Shown here one piece after another: positions 5,371-14,900 of a stretch of DNA of 17,786 bases. The position numbers and the translations under genes were made by a program. The stretch comes from DHVE2 group archaeon (lineage in GTDB: Archaea > Thermoplasmatota > Thermoplasmata > Thermoplasmatales > Aciduliprofundaceae), in assembly GCA_026986135.1 (NCBI GenBank), contig JALSPD010000028.1:1-17786 (forward strand). The letters are read 5' to 3'. The notes under the pieces were generated by a model. That model searched no databases and was not told where the DNA came from. It saw only the letters and a program-made list of their open reading frames with translations. Position 1 is the stretch's first letter. The number at the start of each line of letters is the position of its first letter.

Positions 5371-6096
5371 ATGCTTGTCCTGGGTCATAAAGGATATAGT
5401 GCAAAATATCCTGAAAATACGATAATTGCGTTTCAGAAGGCTATTGAATACGGTGCGGATGGTGTTGAACTTGATGTCTGGCTATCAAAAGACGGTAGAG
5501 TTGTTGTGAATCATGATCCCACACTGAAGGAACATTACAACGCAAATATAAAGATCAAGGAAAGCACACTTGAAGAACTGAGATTCTACAAATATGAAGA
5601 CCAGACCATCCCAACACTGGAGGAGGTGTACGAGGCTTTGCCTGAGAGCGCCATAATCAATGTAGAGATAAAAGATGTGGATGCAACAATTCCTGCTTTA
5701 AACATTGCCAAAAAATACAATGCTCTTAAACGCACTCTGTTCTCATCATTTCATGAGAAGGCTCTGGAACTTCTAAGAGAGGAAGGTGATGAGATAAAAA
5801 TCGCCCTTCTGATAGGAAAAACATACAAGATGTATGAATTCATTAAACTAATAAGGAAATTGAAACTTAACTACGTTAATCCCCCGATAATGGGTGAAAA
5901 AATAGTGGGCAGGAGAAGTTACAGGATGTACCTTAGAATACTTAACTGGATGGGTGTGAAGATAATAATGTGGACAGTTGACAATACCGAGGATTTCAAG
6001 CCATATGTTAAGTTAACGCATGGTGTGATTACCAACGAGGTTGAAAAGATGCTGGAATATCTGGGGCGTAGTAGAGAAAAAGAAAAGAGAAACTGA
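5371..6096 (+). CDS. Glycerophosphodiester phosphodiesterase (GDPD)
   Basis: 241 residues, a TIM-barrel GDPD that hydrolyses glycerophosphodiesters to sn-glycerol-3-phosphate or -1-phosphate and an alcohol; archaeal substrates may derive from ether lipids. Visible motifs are HKGYSAKYPENT (6-17; His6 catalytic, with Lys replacing the usual Arg of HRG), VELDVWLSKDG (Glu33, Asp35 metal), NHDPTL (catalytic His48), NVEIKD (Glu99, Lys101) and MWTVDN (Trp201). There is no signal peptide, so it acts in the cytosol. The upstream in-frame ATG at 5326 would run through the TATA box; the ATG at 5371 begins directly at the barrel and is probably leaderless. The tail ends GRSREKEKRN. It converges on the regulator gene with a 19-bp gap. 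Confidence 0.92.
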   Translation: MLVLGHKGYSAKYPENTIIAFQKAIEYGADGVELDVWLSKDGRVVVNHDPTLKEHYNANIKIKESTLEELRFYKYEDQTIPTLEEVYEALPESAIINVEIKDVDATIPALNIAKKYNALKRTLFSSFHEKALELLREEGDEIKIALLIGKTYKMYEFIKLIRKLKLNYVNPPIMGEKIVGRRSYRMYLRILNWMGVKIIMWTVDNTEDFKPYVKLTHGVITNEVEKMLEYLGRSREKEKRN

Positions 6097-6115
6097 TAGT
6101 CCATAAATCATTTAT

Positions 6116-7150
6116 TCAGTTTGAAATGAAATCGGTTAGAAGGGGAGCATAGTCATGGTCACGTATCTTTATGCTCTCCTGGAGCGATAGAAACAGAATC
6201 CTTGGCTCGCCAACAAGAACACTGGATGCAGCTCCAAACTGCTCAAAGAAAGATATTATCTCCCTGCTTTCTTTTAGATTTTTGAAAGGTGCAACAGCAA
6301 TGCCTTCAAGGATATCATACGCAAGAAAGATAATATTTGAAATATCAATCCCCTCAGGATTCATATCCTCCACAAGAGATACCGCATCTGGATTCATATT
6401 CCAATGGGCAAAAACCAGGACTTCATAATCAAGCAATGATAGATCTGGTATTATCCGTCTGAGTAACCATCCTTCATCATAAAGTCTGTTCTTAATTTTA
6501 GAGGCAGTCTGAATGGTCACCCCAACCCGCTCTGAAAGCTCAGATAAAGAAATGTTTGGATTTTTTGTAAGCTCATAAAGAATCTGCCTCTCCCTTGATG
6601 AAAGTCGTCTATTTATGCGTGGGTCACTCATACCATGAGTACAATTACAGTTAACATGGATTTCTCTGCAAAGCAACCTGGAGAAATCAAATAGTAATGG
6701 AATTTTTGTAAGTTCAAATGGGAGCAACACAATTTTAACATCACTGCCCATAACCTCCCTCAGACGAATTACACGTTCCGCTGCCACCAAGGTCCTTTTC
6801 ACATCGGTATAATTTTTAGCAGTGCCCATAACAAACCCCCGATATGACTCGGCTAGCCCGTAGAAAATGTTAGCAGAAAATCCCTTCAGGGACCCACTAT
6901 CTCTTACTTTTTGAATCTCCGTAACCTTCTTTTTTGTGAGATTTCCATACCCCACCACAAAAAGTTCATAACCAAGCATTCTGAAATTAGGTATCGTTAT
7001 CTCCCTAAAAATCCCAACTCTCCTCATACGTTCAACTGTTTTGTAGAGCGTCCAGTAATTAATTCCAAGATCCTCTGATAGATCCTTTAGAGACTTATTC
7101 GGGTTACATGCCATCCCGCATAACGCTCTGAGTTCCATCTCTTTGAGCAA
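6116..7150 (-). CDS. Two-module Lrp-like winged-helix transcription regulator
   Basis: 344 residues made of two similar halves, each a winged helix-turn-helix followed by an alpha/beta domain. HTH1 covers about residues 5-50 (KSLKDLSEDLGINYWTLYKT). HTH2 covers about 186-232 (ISLSELSERVGVTIQTASKI). The wings match too: FREITIPNFRMLGYELFVV and LRRIIPDLSLLDYEVLVF. This implies an internal duplication of an Lrp/AsnC-like unit. Between the halves sits C161-x3-H165-x2-C168-x-C170-x-H172, a possible metal or redox site. The start is TTG at 7150, supported by GGTGAT five bases upstream; the ATG at 7138 is an alternative. A TATA-like element is at 7182-7190. It diverges from the large RND gene, which is its most likely target; effector unknown. 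Confidence 0.8.
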   Translation of the reverse strand: MLKEMELRALCGMACNPNKSLKDLSEDLGINYWTLYKTVERMRRVGIFREITIPNFRMLGYELFVVGYGNLTKKKVTEIQKVRDSGSLKGFSANIFYGLAESYRGFVMGTAKNYTDVKRTLVAAERVIRLREVMGSDVKIVLLPFELTKIPLLFDFSRLLCREIHVNCNCTHGMSDPRINRRLSSRERQILYELTKNPNISLSELSERVGVTIQTASKIKNRLYDEGWLLRRIIPDLSLLDYEVLVFAHWNMNPDAVSLVEDMNPEGIDISNIIFLAYDILEGIAVAPFKNLKESREIISFFEQFGAASSVLVGEPRILFLSLQESIKIRDHDYAPLLTDFISN

Positions 7151-7181
7151 AGGACATCACCGACCTTTGAAGATGGGTAAT

Positions 7182-7190
7182 GATATTTAA
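7182..7190 (-). promoter_or_regulatory. TATA-like element of the regulator gene
   Basis: The minus strand reads TTAAATATC, placing transcription start near 7160, just ahead of the GGTGAT ribosome site at 7156-7161 and the TTG at 7150. The leader would be very short. Confidence 0.4.
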
Positions 7191-7217
7191 CCTTTTTCCA
7201 AAAAGTAATCAAATTTG

Positions 7218-7239
7218 TCAATTAATTTTAAAAAATTGA
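7218..7239. promoter_or_regulatory. AT-rich imperfect palindrome, candidate operator between regulator and RND gene
   Basis: TCAATT (7218-7223) and AATTGA (7234-7239) are perfect reverse complements with a 10-base spacer that adds two more complementary pairs. It lies between the two divergent TATA elements, about 30 bp from each. AT-rich dyads of this kind are typical Lrp-family sites, but AT-rich spacers yield such matches easily. Confidence 0.35.
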
Positions 7240-7265
7240 ATCATAAATGACCATGTTGGCAAATA

Positions 7266-7277
7266 GTTAAATAAAAG
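7266..7277 (+). promoter_or_regulatory. TATA-like element of the RND transporter gene
   Basis: GTTAAATAAAAG predicts a transcript start near 7295. The ribosome-site sequence GGTGAG (7295-7300) and the ATG at 7305 follow, so the leader would be about ten bases. Confidence 0.45.
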
Positions 7278-7304
7278 CATCCGATTTACCGGACGGTGAG
7301 TGCC

Positions 7305-10300
7305 ATGAACATGAGACACTTGGGTAATCTGGTAACCGGAAGACCTGTCACAACAATAATTGCGATACTCCTCATAACCTCTATATTTGGATATTACGCA
7401 TCCCATATGGAAATGAGTGCTGATCTGAAAACCTTTCTTCCGGAGGACGATATTGTTCGTGCTCAGGAAAAAATAAGTGACGAGTTTGGAGATACGGACA
7501 TCGTGCAAATTCTGATAATTGCTAATAATACGGTCACAAAAGGCAACCTTGAAAATATGCTCAAAATAGAGGAGAAACTTGAAAACAACGAAACTGTGAG
7601 AAAATACCTGAAAGATCCTGATCACCCTGAAAATTCCATAGTATCCCCTGCCGACATAGTAGTCATGGGAAATATTACATTAGATTTTGAAAGAACCCTT
7701 ATTTCAGGGCTAAGAGAAATGAGGGGGAATCTCTCACAGATGAATTTCAGTATGATGAAAATCACCTTATCCACTATGGATGGAATAGTGAGGAATTACA
7801 GAGATATTTATAACAATGCCACAATAATAAGAGACGACGCAGCGGTTGTGGTACTTCTTCTATTTAACATCCCCACAGAAGCAAATGAAAGTGAAAGCAT
7901 GGCCAGTATAATGCCACTGCTGACCAATATAACCTACGCCTTAACATACGGAGAAAATTATCATGTGAAAGCAATGTTTTTAACTCTTTTGACCCCTCCA
8001 AAGAATGCAGGAGATTCCAGCATTGATCTAAACAAAGATCCAATTTTCAATTATTTTAAAGAGGATATGAATTCCACGATGGGCATCGGGGATAAAGAAA
8101 TAAGCGTTAGATACCTAAGAAAGACCAACGATTACAACTACTGGAGTATCAATTATTCCTACACTTCACTTAAAAATGCTATTGATGGAAACAACCAGAC
8201 CGTTATGGGGCTAAATTATGTAAAGAATTCTATTGTAGCAGGTAACAACGCCACCGCCACGTCAATAATTAATATGATGATTGATAATGTGAGCAAACAG
8301 GAGAATGAGATGAAGAAAGTGCTTCCGTACTATCAGAATTTCAATTACTCACTTTCTAAATTCCTGTATCACTTCAAAAATGGAAACGTGACTCAAGAGG
8401 ACATAAGAAGCGTTGAAGAAAATACTACAAAGATGATATCTGTTTCAAGTGGTGATATTAGAGAATTGCTTCTGATATTTAATGATACTTTTCACGAGTG
8501 GCTGATAAAGCCACACATATATTACGACATGATATATCAGGCAAATAACACCCATATCATTGCCCAGCAGTTCATTGAGGGATACGATACAGTTGTTAAA
8601 ATGAATTATACCTTCAACTCAATAAAGGGTATGATAAATCACGACAGTGTGAGCAACACCACAAGGTTCATAGATAATGTTATAAACACATTAAATCAGA
8701 CAAACGCCAAGCTAATGCAACAAATTGAGTATATTGAAGATGTAAGGAATGCTATGGACTCTTCATATTTCAGATGGTTTAGCAGGATGCTTGATGACAT
8801 GGATTACATCCTTCAGAATTCAAAAATCGCAGAGTACGCCATCAATGTTTTCAATCTGGAAATGAAAATGATGGTGTCCTCTGGAACCCCAGAAGTTCAT
8901 ATGGATTTTGATGTTTTTTACTCCCTGAAGCACGCTTTTGAGAGTGGTGTTTCAGATATTTACAAGGCAAAAATTGAGAGAATGTATCTCCAAGAGATGG
9001 CTATGGCTACCAGCATGATGGGACACAATACGAATTTTACCCTCAATATAAATCAGAGTGGCCCAGAAATAAAAATGCCAAATTTCAATATGAGTGCCAG
9101 AGATAAGATGCACGTACTTTCAAACATGAGCAATGAAGACATATACCGCACAATAGAAAAAATTGAAAACTACAACTCAACACCACTCAATAACGAGATT
9201 AACCTCACCCTGCCGGTGGTAGAGAATACCAGTGGAGAGATGGAAAATATAACCGTGCTACTTAAAAAATATCTCCAGGACCTTGAATTCGTTTATAATA
9301 CTACCGGAGAACACAACGTAAGCGCAAGCATGGAAACATACAAAAACATAAGTAGCATACTAACAAATGCAACGAAAGGTATGAATTATTTAAAGAATAA
9401 TCTTGCATATATGTCTGGGTTCTCATACATGATGTCTCAATTTTCAGAGGAGTTTAAAAATCTCTTCTCCAAGGATTACGACGGCCATCATGCAAAGGCC
9501 GCTTTGATGATAGTTATGCTTAATAACACCTATCTCCCAGGAGAGACCAGAGACCAGCATTCCTCCAGAATGGAGAAGGCGGAATATACGGTGGAAAAAG
9601 TGGCAAAATCCGCAACTTCAGAGGTGGAGATAAAGGCCATGGGTACATACATAATATCAAGGGCCACTGAAAAAACAGCAAATGAAACCATGAACGTCCT
9701 CCTACCAGTATCTATGCTGCTCATTGTGATCATTCTCCTGATTACATTTAGAAGTGCCATTGATACCATCCTTGGGCTCCTGGGACTGGGAATGGCAATA
9801 GTTTGGGCGTACGGGTTTGGAGTTATGGCAGGATATTCATTTAATCAGATAAGTACCATGGTTGCGGTTCTACTTGTTGGCCTGGGCATTGACTACGCAA
9901 TCCATACAATACTAAGATATCGCGAAGAGATAAGGAAAGGAAATAGCGTGAGAGGTGCTATGAACGAGATGATAACCAATCTTGGAATGGGGCTTGTGCT
10001 GGCCACAATAACAACCATTGTAGCCTTTCTTTCCAACCTTTCCTCACCTATACCACCCATACAGAGCTTCGGAGTGATGAATGCCATAGGAATATTTGGA
10101 GCTTTCATAATATTCACCACCTTCGTTCCGGGCGTGAAGATTATAATTGACGAGCATCTTGATAAAAAAGGAAAATTGAAAATAAGAAGGGATAAAAAGA
10201 AGGAAGGTTCCGGCCTTACCGCATTAAACAACTTCCTTGCCATAGGTGCGGTGGGCGCTGAAAAGCACAGATATGTGGTGCTGTTAATTGTCATTGTAAT

Positions 10301-11597
10301 CACGGGAATGGCCGCCTACGCAGGAATGAACGTAAACACATCCTTTGACTTAAAAGACTTTTTACCCAGCAATCTTGAGGTATCCGATACCATCAACTAC
10401 CTTATGGAAAATTTCAACGGGTCCGAGATGAACGATAATTACATACTCATTGAAGGAAATATAACCGCACCATCCACTCTTAGAGCAGTAGATGATACCA
10501 TGCGTAATATAGAAAACGATGACTATGTTAATTATGCCCAGTCAAAAAGCATAACAACAATGATAACAGAATGGAAAGAAAAAAATGCGTCCTTTGCAAA
10601 GATGGTAGAAGAAAATGACACGGACGGAGATGGTTTGCCCGATAGAAACATAACCTCAATATATGACTGGCTATACGAAAATGCCGACGGTAAAAATATA
10701 CTCCACAAAGACAATGGGACATATGATTCAATGCTTATAGTAATAAGAAGCTCGGCTAGTACTGATGTTGAAAATAAAAAGCTTGCAAACGAGATAAATA
10801 AAGATATACAGCCATTAAAGGAGGCTGGATTGAAAGCAACCCTTACAGGTACAAACATACTCACATTTCACATTCTGGATCTGCTAGGTAACAGCCAGTG
10901 GAATTCGCTAATTATCACAATAATAGTCTCATTCCTGGTGCTAACCATAGTGTTCTATTACGAGGCAAGAAGCTACATACTGGGTATAATAACCTCACTG
11001 CCTGTGGTAATAGCCCTTCTCTGGCTTATGGGAAGCATGTATGCACTTGGAATAGGATTCAATGTGGTTACCGTGACCATCACCTCACTTACAATTGGCC
11101 TTGGCATAACCTACGCAATCCACATAACCCACAGATTCCTTGAAGATCTTAATAAGGAGAATGGAATAGAAAACGCTGTGAGAAAAACGGTAATTCATAC
11201 AGGAACCTCAATATTTGGCGCAGCAACCACCACAATGGCGGGATTTGGCACTCTTATGCTCTCCTCAATGCCACCAATCTCACAGTTTGGAGAAATCGCC
11301 GCACTCTCAATACTATACAGCTTTATACTTTCGGTATTCATACTCCCAAGTTTCCTCTACATATGGGCGGAGATGAGAGAGAGGCGAATAATAACCAAAG
11401 AAAATAGTTTGAAATTCCAGCGCATAGGTGCATCCACAGCCATCACAGGAATAGCAATATACCTCCTTGCCTACTATCTCAGATGGCAGGGATGGAAAGT
11501 GGTAAGATATCCCCCCGCCATAGCCCCTGCACTAATTGGGATTATTGCTTTAATCATAGGCATGGAGATCTATTTAAGAGCAGATGGTAAGATATAA
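7305..11597 (+). CDS. Very large RND-superfamily (MMPL/HAE3-type) membrane protein
   Basis: About 1,430 residues with two RND repeats. Repeat 1: one span (about 14-33), DLKTFLPEDD just outside, a giant exterior loop to about 790, then five spans including LLVGLGIDYAIHTILRYREE. Repeat 2: span at about 988-1008, DLKDFLPSN, a loop of about 185 residues, then five spans with LTIGLGITYAIHITHRFLED. Two extra C-terminal spans make about 14. Archaeal HAE3-type proteins export hydrophobic or lipid-like molecules or assemble the envelope; the substrate is unknown. Loop 1 is several times the usual size, Asn/Met-rich, with many N-x-S/T sequons and long amphipathic helices. Loop 2 holds DTDGDGLPD, a calcium-type loop. 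I chose ATG 7305, five bases after GGTGA, over GTG 7296, which lies inside that site. It is probably controlled by the divergent regulator. Confidence 0.9.
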   Translation: MNMRHLGNLVTGRPVTTIIAILLITSIFGYYASHMEMSADLKTFLPEDDIVRAQEKISDEFGDTDIVQILIIANNTVTKGNLENMLKIEEKLENNETVRKYLKDPDHPENSIVSPADIVVMGNITLDFERTLISGLREMRGNLSQMNFSMMKITLSTMDGIVRNYRDIYNNATIIRDDAAVVVLLLFNIPTEANESESMASIMPLLTNITYALTYGENYHVKAMFLTLLTPPKNAGDSSIDLNKDPIFNYFKEDMNSTMGIGDKEISVRYLRKTNDYNYWSINYSYTSLKNAIDGNNQTVMGLNYVKNSIVAGNNATATSIINMMIDNVSKQENEMKKVLPYYQNFNYSLSKFLYHFKNGNVTQEDIRSVEENTTKMISVSSGDIRELLLIFNDTFHEWLIKPHIYYDMIYQANNTHIIAQQFIEGYDTVVKMNYTFNSIKGMINHDSVSNTTRFIDNVINTLNQTNAKLMQQIEYIEDVRNAMDSSYFRWFSRMLDDMDYILQNSKIAEYAINVFNLEMKMMVSSGTPEVHMDFDVFYSLKHAFESGVSDIYKAKIERMYLQEMAMATSMMGHNTNFTLNINQSGPEIKMPNFNMSARDKMHVLSNMSNEDIYRTIEKIENYNSTPLNNEINLTLPVVENTSGEMENITVLLKKYLQDLEFVYNTTGEHNVSASMETYKNISSILTNATKGMNYLKNNLAYMSGFSYMMSQFSEEFKNLFSKDYDGHHAKAALMIVMLNNTYLPGETRDQHSSRMEKAEYTVEKVAKSATSEVEIKAMGTYIISRATEKTANETMNVLLPVSMLLIVIILLITFRSAIDTILGLLGLGMAIVWAYGFGVMAGYSFNQISTMVAVLLVGLGIDYAIHTILRYREEIRKGNSVRGAMNEMITNLGMGLVLATITTIVAFLSNLSSPIPPIQSFGVMNAIGIFGAFIIFTTFVPGVKIIIDEHLDKKGKLKIRRDKKKEGSGLTALNNFLAIGAVGAEKHRYVVLLIVIVITGMAAYAGMNVNTSFDLKDFLPSNLEVSDTINYLMENFNGSEMNDNYILIEGNITAPSTLRAVDDTMRNIENDDYVNYAQSKSITTMITEWKEKNASFAKMVEENDTDGDGLPDRNITSIYDWLYENADGKNILHKDNGTYDSMLIVIRSSASTDVENKKLANEINKDIQPLKEAGLKATLTGTNILTFHILDLLGNSQWNSLIITIIVSFLVLTIVFYYEARSYILGIITSLPVVIALLWLMGSMYALGIGFNVVTVTITSLTIGLGITYAIHITHRFLEDLNKENGIENAVRKTVIHTGTSIFGAATTTMAGFGTLMLSSMPPISQFGEIAALSILYSFILSVFILPSFLYIWAEMRERRIITKENSLKFQRIGASTAITGIAIYLLAYYLRWQGWKVVRYPPAIAPALIGIIALIIGMEIYLRADGKI

Positions 11598-11600
11598 ATA
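11593..11600 (+). promoter_or_regulatory. TATA box of alba
   Basis: TATAAATA, a near-consensus archaeal TATA box, overlaps the stop codon of the RND gene (11595-11597). It predicts a start near 11622 and a leader of about 25 nt carrying GGAGG (11634-11638). Alba is thus independently and probably strongly expressed. Confidence 0.65.
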
Positions 11601-11647
11601 CGCAAATCATATACCACAATACCCAAAAACAAAGGAGGCGATGAAAA

Positions 11648-11920
11648 ATGGCAGAGGAAAACGTGGTGTTCGTAGGAAAAAAGCCAACTATGAACTATGT
11701 GCTGGCAGTGGTGACCCAGTTTAACAGCGGTGCCGACCTCGTCATTCTTAAGGCGAGGGGAAGGGCCATAAGCAAAGCCGTGGATGTAGCTGAGATTGTG
11801 CGCAACCGCTTCGTGCCCACACTGAAGTACGGAGATGTGAAGATAGGTACCGAGAGCCTGCAGAGTGATAAAGGAGAAACAAATGTCTCCTCTATTGAGA
11901 TTGAACTCCGCAAGGAGTGA
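11648..11920 (+). CDS. albA: DNA/RNA-binding protein Alba
   Basis: 90 residues, full length for the family. VFVGKKPTMNYVLAVVTQFN and ARGRAISKAVDVAEIVRNRF are near-invariant Alba sequences. Lys11-Lys12 correspond to the acetylatable Lys16/Lys17 pair of Sulfolobus Alba, and the RGRAISKAVD segment contributes to the nucleic-acid surface. Alba dimers coat DNA and bind RNA, and contribute to chromosome organisation. The ATG at 11648 follows GGAGG with a nine-base gap; an out-of-frame ATG at 11641 lies in between. Its last 29 bases overlap the 3' end of the convergent large surface-protein gene. Confident call. Confidence 0.97.
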   Translation: MAEENVVFVGKKPTMNYVLAVVTQFNSGADLVILKARGRAISKAVDVAEIVRNRFVPTLKYGDVKIGTESLQSDKGETNVSSIEIELRKE

Positions 11921-14900
11921 ATTTCCCCTTTCTTTTTATTAGAATTAATCCCAGTACAGCTAGGAGAGGTACCATCAGATTCTGAAGTTCTGGTACCACA
12001 TGTATGTCATCTCTGGCATCGTCCCTTATTGATTGAGATAGGAAGGAATAGACGATCACTTCCGCAGTTTCATTTCCTTTGAAACCTCCAGGAATTCTAA
12101 TAGCCAATGTTACATTCATTGAATGGCCCGGCAAAAGAATGCCGGTATCAGGATTACCATCACCGTCAATGTCATATGAGGAGTTTACAAAATCCCAAGT
12201 CCCATCGCCATCATAATCCTCAGCAGCCAAATTACCATCTATAATCAACTGTATATCAAAACCATCACTGGAGATGGAGCTGATTTCAAATATATTAGCA
12301 CCCCATCCGGTGTTAGTTATAGTGTGATTGAAAAGGAAGTATCTATCCATTGAACTTCTATTTGTTGTGATGTTGTGATCTGGGTCAACAGACACATTCC
12401 ACGGGATGAAAAAGAACGTTGTAGCATTAATCCTCAAAATCGGATCATCATGTACATCAACGCGAACATGCCAGTATCCAGAGAGCCCATCTTCAGGTAT
12501 GTCATAGTTGTAAATATAAACCTTCATTCCATTGGATGAGGTTTCAAGAGTCATCGGCGTAGAACTGAGCACCTTAGAGTCCATTGGATCTGTTATATTA
12601 AGATACGCCGTAGATATGTCCTCACTACCGAAAGGAGATGTGATACTGGCAACAACCCTAACCCTCTCTCCAGCATGGAATGTTTGCGATTTCCCGGAAG
12701 CGTTGTAAAGGTATAAAGAGCGTATTTCTATATGATCTGATGTGGGAATAGTAATATTGGAAGGGTGCGCATCAGAATCGTAATAAACCACTGCCGAGGT
12801 AAGATACCCTTTCACCTCCATTTTTACCGTTATTTCTGAATTTTTAGGGATGGTATCTATTCTGGGTACAATGGTAAATTGATACCACCTTGCACCACGC
12901 TCACCTATGATCTCATCCTTGCCTATCAATGTAGAATCTGCATATATGGATACAGTCATAGCCACACCACTGTAAGAGGATGGCTTTGCATCCACATATA
13001 AATTAGCAACAATGTATCCTGTAAGATTAATATCGTAGTAGATTCTACTAAAACTCCAAGAGTGTGATTGCCCATAGTTTATAGTTACAGACCTCTCAGA
13101 ATTTCCGTGTTTGAGGGATAGGGAAGAAGATCCATTCAGATAAAGTGCCTTTTTAAGGGATAGCACCTCTACATTTGTCCTTAGCCTGACATCATCGTAT
13201 ACTGTTGAATTTGAAATACTACTCGCATTGAGGATTAGCAGATCGCTTTTGCCCCAGGTACCGTAGGGTACATGTTTAATTATCGTAAGGTTAATCCTCT
13301 CCAATGGCTGTACAGTTATAGCTAGAGATCCGTTAACATCATAGGATGAATTCACCCAGTTCCACTCCCCATCGCCATCGCTATCAGTTGCAAGGTGGAT
13401 TGATCCCATATATATATCAAAGGGGAAATGCTCTGTTGATTCGTCCGCTGTAATGACATAGGTATCAATCATGTTCCCAAGATTCAGGAGAGAGATGTTG
13501 AACCACGCCTCCTTTCCAGGAGAAGATGTTAGTGTGGTGTCTGGATATATGGCCACCGCCATCCGTGCCCTTACAAAAAATATTCCGACACCTGAGGAGG
13601 TTACCCCATTTGATTCATAACCTACCACGGTGATATTATACTCTCCCGGAACATCCGGCACGGTTAAACTGTAATAGAAAATCTTTGCAGATGTTGTGTG
13701 AGATTCATAATCCATACTATTGTTTGTGGCAAGAATCAGTCCATCAGGGCCATTTATAAATATATTTGCAGCAGATACATCACGGTATCCAAATGGATCA
13801 GAAATCTTAGCCCTTACAATCAGATACTCGCCCCCATCAAACACATCGGTTTCCTCAGAGGAATTGTATGTTCTGAGATAATCAACAGATATGTAAGTTG
13901 AGGTGGGTATATCAATTTTAGAATCGTAATCGGTTGAATTAAAATAAACATCAACTGATGTTGTTCCAAGTACTCCAGAGTACCCGGTGGAAAGCACCCG
14001 GAGAACAAGAGTCTCACCTTTTGCTATGGATGTTGTGTTTTTAACTGTGAAATTATACCATCCAGAGTCGCTAATGTCGGGATTGTAATCATACCCAATA
14101 AGGGTTGCCTCTTCTGTGGTAAAATTATACACGTAAAGAGATACATTCAATCCGGGGATTATAACAAATATGCCAAATCTCACTGGATGAGGCACCAGAT
14201 ACAGGGAAACAACAGGATACGAAGAAATCTCAAAATCCTTTGCAAATGAGGGGGTCATTACCCAGAGTGCATAATTATTAGCTTTTATATTAACATAGTA
14301 TCCTGTATTGCCTTTAAAGGTATCCATCTCCAAATTCTGAGATGTGGCGTTATAATGAAGATGAAGCTGCTTATGCACATTCACTCCTCGTGTATCAGGA
14401 GAGACAAGGGGACTGTCCGTTAAATCCCTATCTGAATCCCAGTCAGAAAGAATCATTACGGAAGAGGCATGCAACGTGGAGATACCCGAATCAAGCTCTA
14501 TGCTATGATATCCCTTGAAGAAGGATATATTTCTTAGATATGTCCAGTTTCCAGCGGAATACGTATAAAGGCTCGCATTTATAATGGATCCGCCTGTGCC
14601 ATACATCTCCACCATATAATCGGCGCCTATGGGAAAATGTGGAAGCGAAAAGCCAGTTGATACATTGTTATCAGAATTTATGTAAATCCTCAATGTATCA
14701 TACCCATAAATATGTGTAGTGGGCACGGGACCAATATACTTGTGCACCTCTTTTCCCCCATATGGCGCAGGGAAATTTGAGGGTATTGTGGTGTTAAGCC
14801 ACATATCCTCTCCGTAGGGGTAATCGGGAATTCCATCTCCATCCACATCCGGATATCTTGTGCCATTGATAATAATCACACTTTCATCATCTGGCACACC

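Noticed and set aside
7218..7625. A 135-codon open frame on the minus strand at the start of the RND gene
   Set aside because: It is antisense to the well-supported RND coding region and promoter, with no motif and no ribosome site.
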